64,000 nt of DNA, taken from positions 2,173,774 to 2,237,773 of the forward strand of contig NW_006281099.1 in NCBI RefSeq assembly GCF_000203795.2, read 5' to 3'. A model generated the notes under the pieces. It worked only from the letters and a program-made list of their open reading frames with translations. It ran no database searches and was not told the DNA's origin. Source of the stretch: Batrachochytrium dendrobatidis JAM81 (Eukaryota; Chytridiomycota; Chytridiomycetes; Rhizophydiales). Below, one piece after another: positions 60,430 to 64,000 of this stretch. Each line of letters begins with the position of its first letter. The first letter of the stretch is position 1. Both the position numbers and the translations under genes were made by a program.

Positions 60430-62876
60430 TTATGTAAACAAGTTGGGATAAAAAAACAATCCCTCAAGTGTATCGTCGCGACAAGTAAGTCCCACTTGCT
60501 CTGTCATCTAAAATTGGTCATAAAAACAATCATAGATTGGTATAGAATTGCATTTAACAAAAGCAAACATTCGAGATATTATAGAAAAGCAGTATTACCA
60601 AAAGCTGCTCTGCTGCCAAAACAATTGAAATGGATGTCAGCTTGGCCAACTCTACTGCAGTTAGCCCAGTTTGACGTTCTGCAACTAGTTTCAAAATTTT
60701 AGATGCAACTTCTTCATCACTATAACTAAGTGCAGATACATGAAAAAAGTCAAGGCATATAGCAGTGAAAATACAACAAAGTAGATCATCAAATCAAAAT
60801 CATATAATAATCAAAAAGGATATTAGACTGGACAACCAGGAGCCCACTGTCAAATTTACGAAGTCTAAATGGAAGTTTAAGACGCTCAAACTCCACTACT
60901 GATTTGTATAGATCATCCGGCGATATCAATGCTGCGCAGATTTACAATGATTGTATCAAAGTAAGTTGATAGTCAACTAGTGAATATCTCAAAATAAACG
61001 ACTTACCAACACCTCTGGCGCGATTGAACAAGCAGTACAAATCAGTAAGGGGAATCATTTCTGAATGGCCTGCCAACCGCATTTGGTCAAGGAACTCGGT
61101 CAATTGTCGCGAAAGTTCTTGAATAAACATATCGCCAGCAGATTCTTTGGTAACAGGATTGGAAATACCGATTTCGTTGAGATAGTTTCGAAACGTAAGC
61201 ATCTCAGAAGAATCACTTGCAATAGATAAACTAGCAAGCTTGTTGCTGATCGACTCGGCAAGTTTCACCTACAATCACAAATTAAACAGCATTATACATG
61301 ATATAAATATTCTACAATTTTTGGGTTAGTCAACTAAGCAACTGGTGTTACCATCTGTGCTGCGTTTTCCATGAGGTTTTCAAGATCGCTAAATGCATCT
61401 CCAACCGTATCGTTCATCTGTTTCCTGGTTTGTTCCACATTCCGTATGATTCCAGCTAAAATAGGTTCAACACTATGGGTTAAACATGTACTATCCACCA
61501 CATCTATTTTAATGAATAGACAACATGCTTGATACGCTAGATACAATTAAAACATACAGACACCACCAATGCTTGCTTGGTTCGGCTGGATCGATATAGA
61601 GGGATTAGGAGTTGTAGGAGTCTCTACTTTCTAGAATTTAGTGGTAGATTAGCTTTTTTATATCCAAGCTGGCATCAGTTCTTACACAAAAATATGCGAC
61701 AAATTACCTCCCATGCTTTAACTGCAACAACCTGTTTAATATGCTTTAATGTATCAGTCATTCCACCCCCACGAAAAGATAGCTTTAGTATTGAGCCAGG
61801 ACCGGTTGATTTAAGGTTTAGTTTTGATTGTGTGGCATCTTCAATTGGCGATGATCCAAAATCTGATGGATTGCTTTCTGGAAGTTGAGAGGCGGATGAG
61901 AGTGGAGCATTACATATTTCACAGCTGGTCAAGTCGGGGTGGTTTAAAAACGTACATGCAGTGCATTTGATTTGTGTTGATTTGGAAGGTAAAGATGAGT
62001 TTATATCAGAAATAATATTGTGATTGGAACTATTCACGGTTTGCACACCGCAGTTCCGACATTTCGACACATCTGACGTATTTACTGCATCGCATATTTC
62101 ACACGTCCATTCGTTTGATGCAGCAGTGGATGTAGTTTTTGTTTGCGGAAAACTTGCACAGACCGCTTGGCTATTTGGTATAGGAGAGTTGGTATTGGGC
62201 ACACCACACATGGCGCATTTGGCAGCATTGGCACCATTCATCTCATCACAGACTTCACACTTCCATTCTGGTAGAATTGATTCAGTAGATTGACTCGGAT
62301 TATACACTAAATCTTGAGTGCTTTTTGAAAAGGAGATGAAAGTGGGGCTGGTGGAATGTAATGCTGAGATTTCAGAAGGAAGTAGATCCAGTATGATTTT
62401 TGGCGAGGATCGTAAAAAGCCATTCTATCAAATTATCCACAGTAAAATAAGCATACGTTCTAGATACTACACACATTTTTATATTTCCACCTACTGAATA
62501 ATCGATCTGCCTGATGTGTGCCAGATGCAGTTGAACTGCATGATGCCTGGTCTCGTTCACCCACATAATGCGATGCGAGGTAACATAAACTAGCCCCGAG
62601 TTAAATTCTATTAGACGTTGATTGCTACATAGTCAAGTAAGCATTGATTAGTGAAATTAAATGTATTTCTCCTCCAAATAGTCTTTGTATAGCCAAGCGT
62701 AATGCATGTTTGAGCATTCTCATCTAATCCCGACAAGATCCATTGAATAAAGCGGTGCTTACCCAAAGTAGAGACAAACATCTTTTGTAGTTATAAAAAT
62801 AGTCTCGTTTTTTAATAAAACCGGACGCTGCGCAACAGACAGGTCGAGAGGTTCTAAGCATTCCATAAATAAGGAA
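60430..62876 (-). CDS. VPS36: ESCRT-II subunit VPS36 with three NZF zinc fingers in GLUE
   Basis: ESCRT-II component that binds ubiquitinated cargo and phosphoinositides on endosomes. ATG at 62876: MECLEPLDLSVAQRPVLLKN, joined to RLIEFNSGLVYVTSHRIMWV (62615-62560), the GLUE beta strands. The GLUE domain is interrupted by three NZF-type fingers in one exon (62270-61900): EWKCEVCDEMNGANAAKCAMCG, EWTCEICDAVNTSDVSKCRNCG, IKCTACTFLNHPDLTSCEICN. It then resumes with ILKLSFRGGGMTDTLKHIKQ. The winged-helix part includes LNEIGISNPVTKESAGDMF, HSEMIPLTDLYCLFNRARG (61180-61010), ILKLVAERQTGLTAVELAKL (60700-60620), and the final exon MTEQVGLTCRDDTLEGLFFYPNLF ending at 60430. These match the conserved C-terminus of Vps36. 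Yeast Vps36 has two NZF fingers; three is more than usual. Confidence 0.93.
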
Positions 62877-63489
62877 TATTTCTTGGATGCCAAAAGTGTA
62901 TTAATCTGCTCAAATAGTAAAATATGTCAGGTGGATAATCACCTGATTATGTGTGCTGTTTTGAAGTGGTTTGAAGCTTTCGAATTCTTATTCACACGAA
63001 CCTCCAAGTATGCCCAGCCCTCCAAAGGTAAAGTGGTGACATACTTTTGTAGTAAAGATTGCTATACCGGTTGTTGGTATTCGAATCAGTCTCACCTTTT
63101 GAATCATACTGGATATGGTTTTACATTGGCTTGATCATTGTATTACGGCAATAATTGAAAGTACACTTCAATGCGTTAATGTTCAGTCCTTCAACAATCA
63201 TGTGCGCAATATGCAAGCCCTTTGTTTCGTATTGGAGGCTGGCTTGAATGGATAGCATGTTGCAGTAGAGTTTTCTACAATTGATTGCTATTTATTTAAA
63301 ATGGGGCATGCATTTAGTCGATTTATTTGATAATTCTACCTTGTCCTCGTCAGTAGTAACTGCTTTATACTGGCTTATATAGTAGTTTCGACCCAATCAT
63401 TACTTTTCCCTTTATCAGATTGTATTTCTCTGATTTGCATCCTTGTTAATTTTGAGCTATTTTATGAAATCTTATATACACATCTGGAT
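62877..63489. other. Divergent spacer, likely with Rheb first exon
   Basis: About 610 bp. It should hold the VPS36 promoter and the Rheb start codon. An in-frame run at 62883-63134 lacks an ATG near its start and has no family resemblance, so I do not call it. The first Rheb exon could not be fixed. Confidence 0.4.
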
Positions 63490-64000
63490 AGGTTCGAAGA
63501 GTAGCTGTTCTTGGTAGTCGAGCAGTTGGAAAGTCTTCATTGACGGTCCAGTTTGTAGAAAATCATTTTGCCGAGACATATTACCCTACTATTGAAAACA
63601 CATTTACAAAGATTGTCAAGTACAAGGGCGAGGAGTTTGCAGCAGAGATTATTGATACTGCAGGACAGGATGAGTTTTCAATTCTCAACTCCAAGCATGC
63701 AATTGGAATTCACGGATATGTGCTGGTATACTCGATTGCATCTCGACAAAGTTTTGAAATGTGCAAGATTGTCCGGGATAAAATTCTAAATTTCACTGGC
63801 ATTGATTGGGTGCCGATTGTGCTGGTGGCCAACAAGGTTGATTTGCATGCACAACGTCAAGTGACAACAGAAGAAGCTCGCGCATTGTCCACAGAGTGGA
63901 GTTGCGCATTCATTGAAACGTCAGCAAAACATAACCAAAACATTGTCAAGGTGTTTGATCTAATGCTGGCTGAAATTGAAAAAGTCAGGGGCGAAGGTGA
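63490..64000 (+). CDS. RHB1: Rheb-type small GTPase, 3' end cut by window
   Basis: Ras-family GTPase that activates TORC1 and controls growth in response to nutrients. The exon begins after an acceptor near 63489 with VRRVAVLGSRAVGKSSLTVQ: the P-loop has Arg at the Ras-Gly12 position, the hallmark of Rheb. It continues FVENHFAETYYPTIENTFTK (effector loop), EIIDTAGQDEFSI (DTAGQ switch), VLVYSIASRQSFE, VLVANKVDLH (NKxD guanine motif) and ETSAKH (SAK motif). About 170 residues are present. The C-terminal hypervariable tail with a CaaX box lies beyond the window. The first exon (start codon) lies upstream and is not resolved. Confidence 0.9.

Noticed and set aside
62990..63110. TTCGAATC word suggesting a tRNA T-loop
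   Set aside because: No matching acceptor, D or anticodon stems around it. I found no convincing tRNA, rRNA or CRISPR array in the window.
62883..63134. 83-codon open frame beside VPS36
   Set aside because: No ATG near the start, no recognised family, and it lies in the expected promoter region.

Overview
The window is nuclear DNA from a flagellated, early-diverging (chytrid-type) fungus. It is AT-rich, and its genes are broken by short GT-AG introns, with some GC-AG introns. The gene set is fungal (MTC1, SFP1-type factor, CFT1, BDP1, a TNR3/DUF4743-type Nudix protein). It also keeps genes usually lost in non-flagellated fungi: a ropporin-like RIIa protein (flagellar radial spoke type), a tau-tubulin-kinase-like kinase, Rheb and a TMEM234 homologue. 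A Rhizophydiales/Batrachochytrium-like source is my guess and cannot be proven from the sequence alone.

Layout. 0.1-2.4 kb: DHHC palmitoyltransferase (+). 2.7-5.5 kb: TFIIIB subunit BDP1 (+). 6.3-11.3 kb: a large LIM-RapGAP protein (-). 11.8-14.6 kb: PHD-finger protein (+). 14.8-16.6 kb: purine nucleoside phosphorylase (+). 16.8-19.0 kb: SFP1/JAZF1-type zinc-finger factor (+). 19.9-22.9 kb: pyruvate kinase (-). 23.9-25.6 kb: F-box/JmjC protein (+). 25.7-27.2 kb: ropporin-like (-). 27.4-29.2 kb: mitochondrial glutamate-type carrier (-). 30.2-32.2 kb: AP-3 mu (+). 32.3-33.0 kb: TMEM234 (+). 33.4-36.6 kb: IQ-CH-RhoGEF protein (+). 36.8-37.7 kb: Nudix (+). 38.2-40.7 kb: TTBK/CK1-like kinase (-). 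42.1-43.1 kb: phosducin-like PDCL3/PLP2 (-). 43.2-44.7 kb: MTC1 (+). 45.0-48.9 kb: MIT/coiled-coil Atg38/NRBF2-like protein (-). 49.7-56.3 kb: CFT1/CPSF160 (+). 56.9-59.0 kb: F-box repeat protein (-). 60.4-62.9 kb: VPS36 (-). 63.5-64.0 kb: Rheb, cut by the window end (+).

The genes do not form one pathway; this is an ordinary housekeeping stretch. Small-GTPase control recurs (RapGAP, RhoGEF, Rheb), as does endosome/vacuole traffic (AP-3, VPS36, MTC1, Atg38-like).

The most unusual content is not protein coding. A dispersed family of short non-autonomous DNA elements (about 330-810 bp) has terminal inverted repeats close to CAGCCGTATTCACGTAAAAT, often flanked by TA. There are nine reasonably complete copies and three or more relics. 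Four complete copies lie inside introns of DHHC, PNP, pyruvate kinase and the MIT gene. Two more lie in divergent promoter regions. Second, at least four introns need GC instead of GT at the donor to keep frame. Third, two proteins (LIM-RapGAP and IQ-CH-DH) have uncommon domain orders that are backed by splice-phase continuity.
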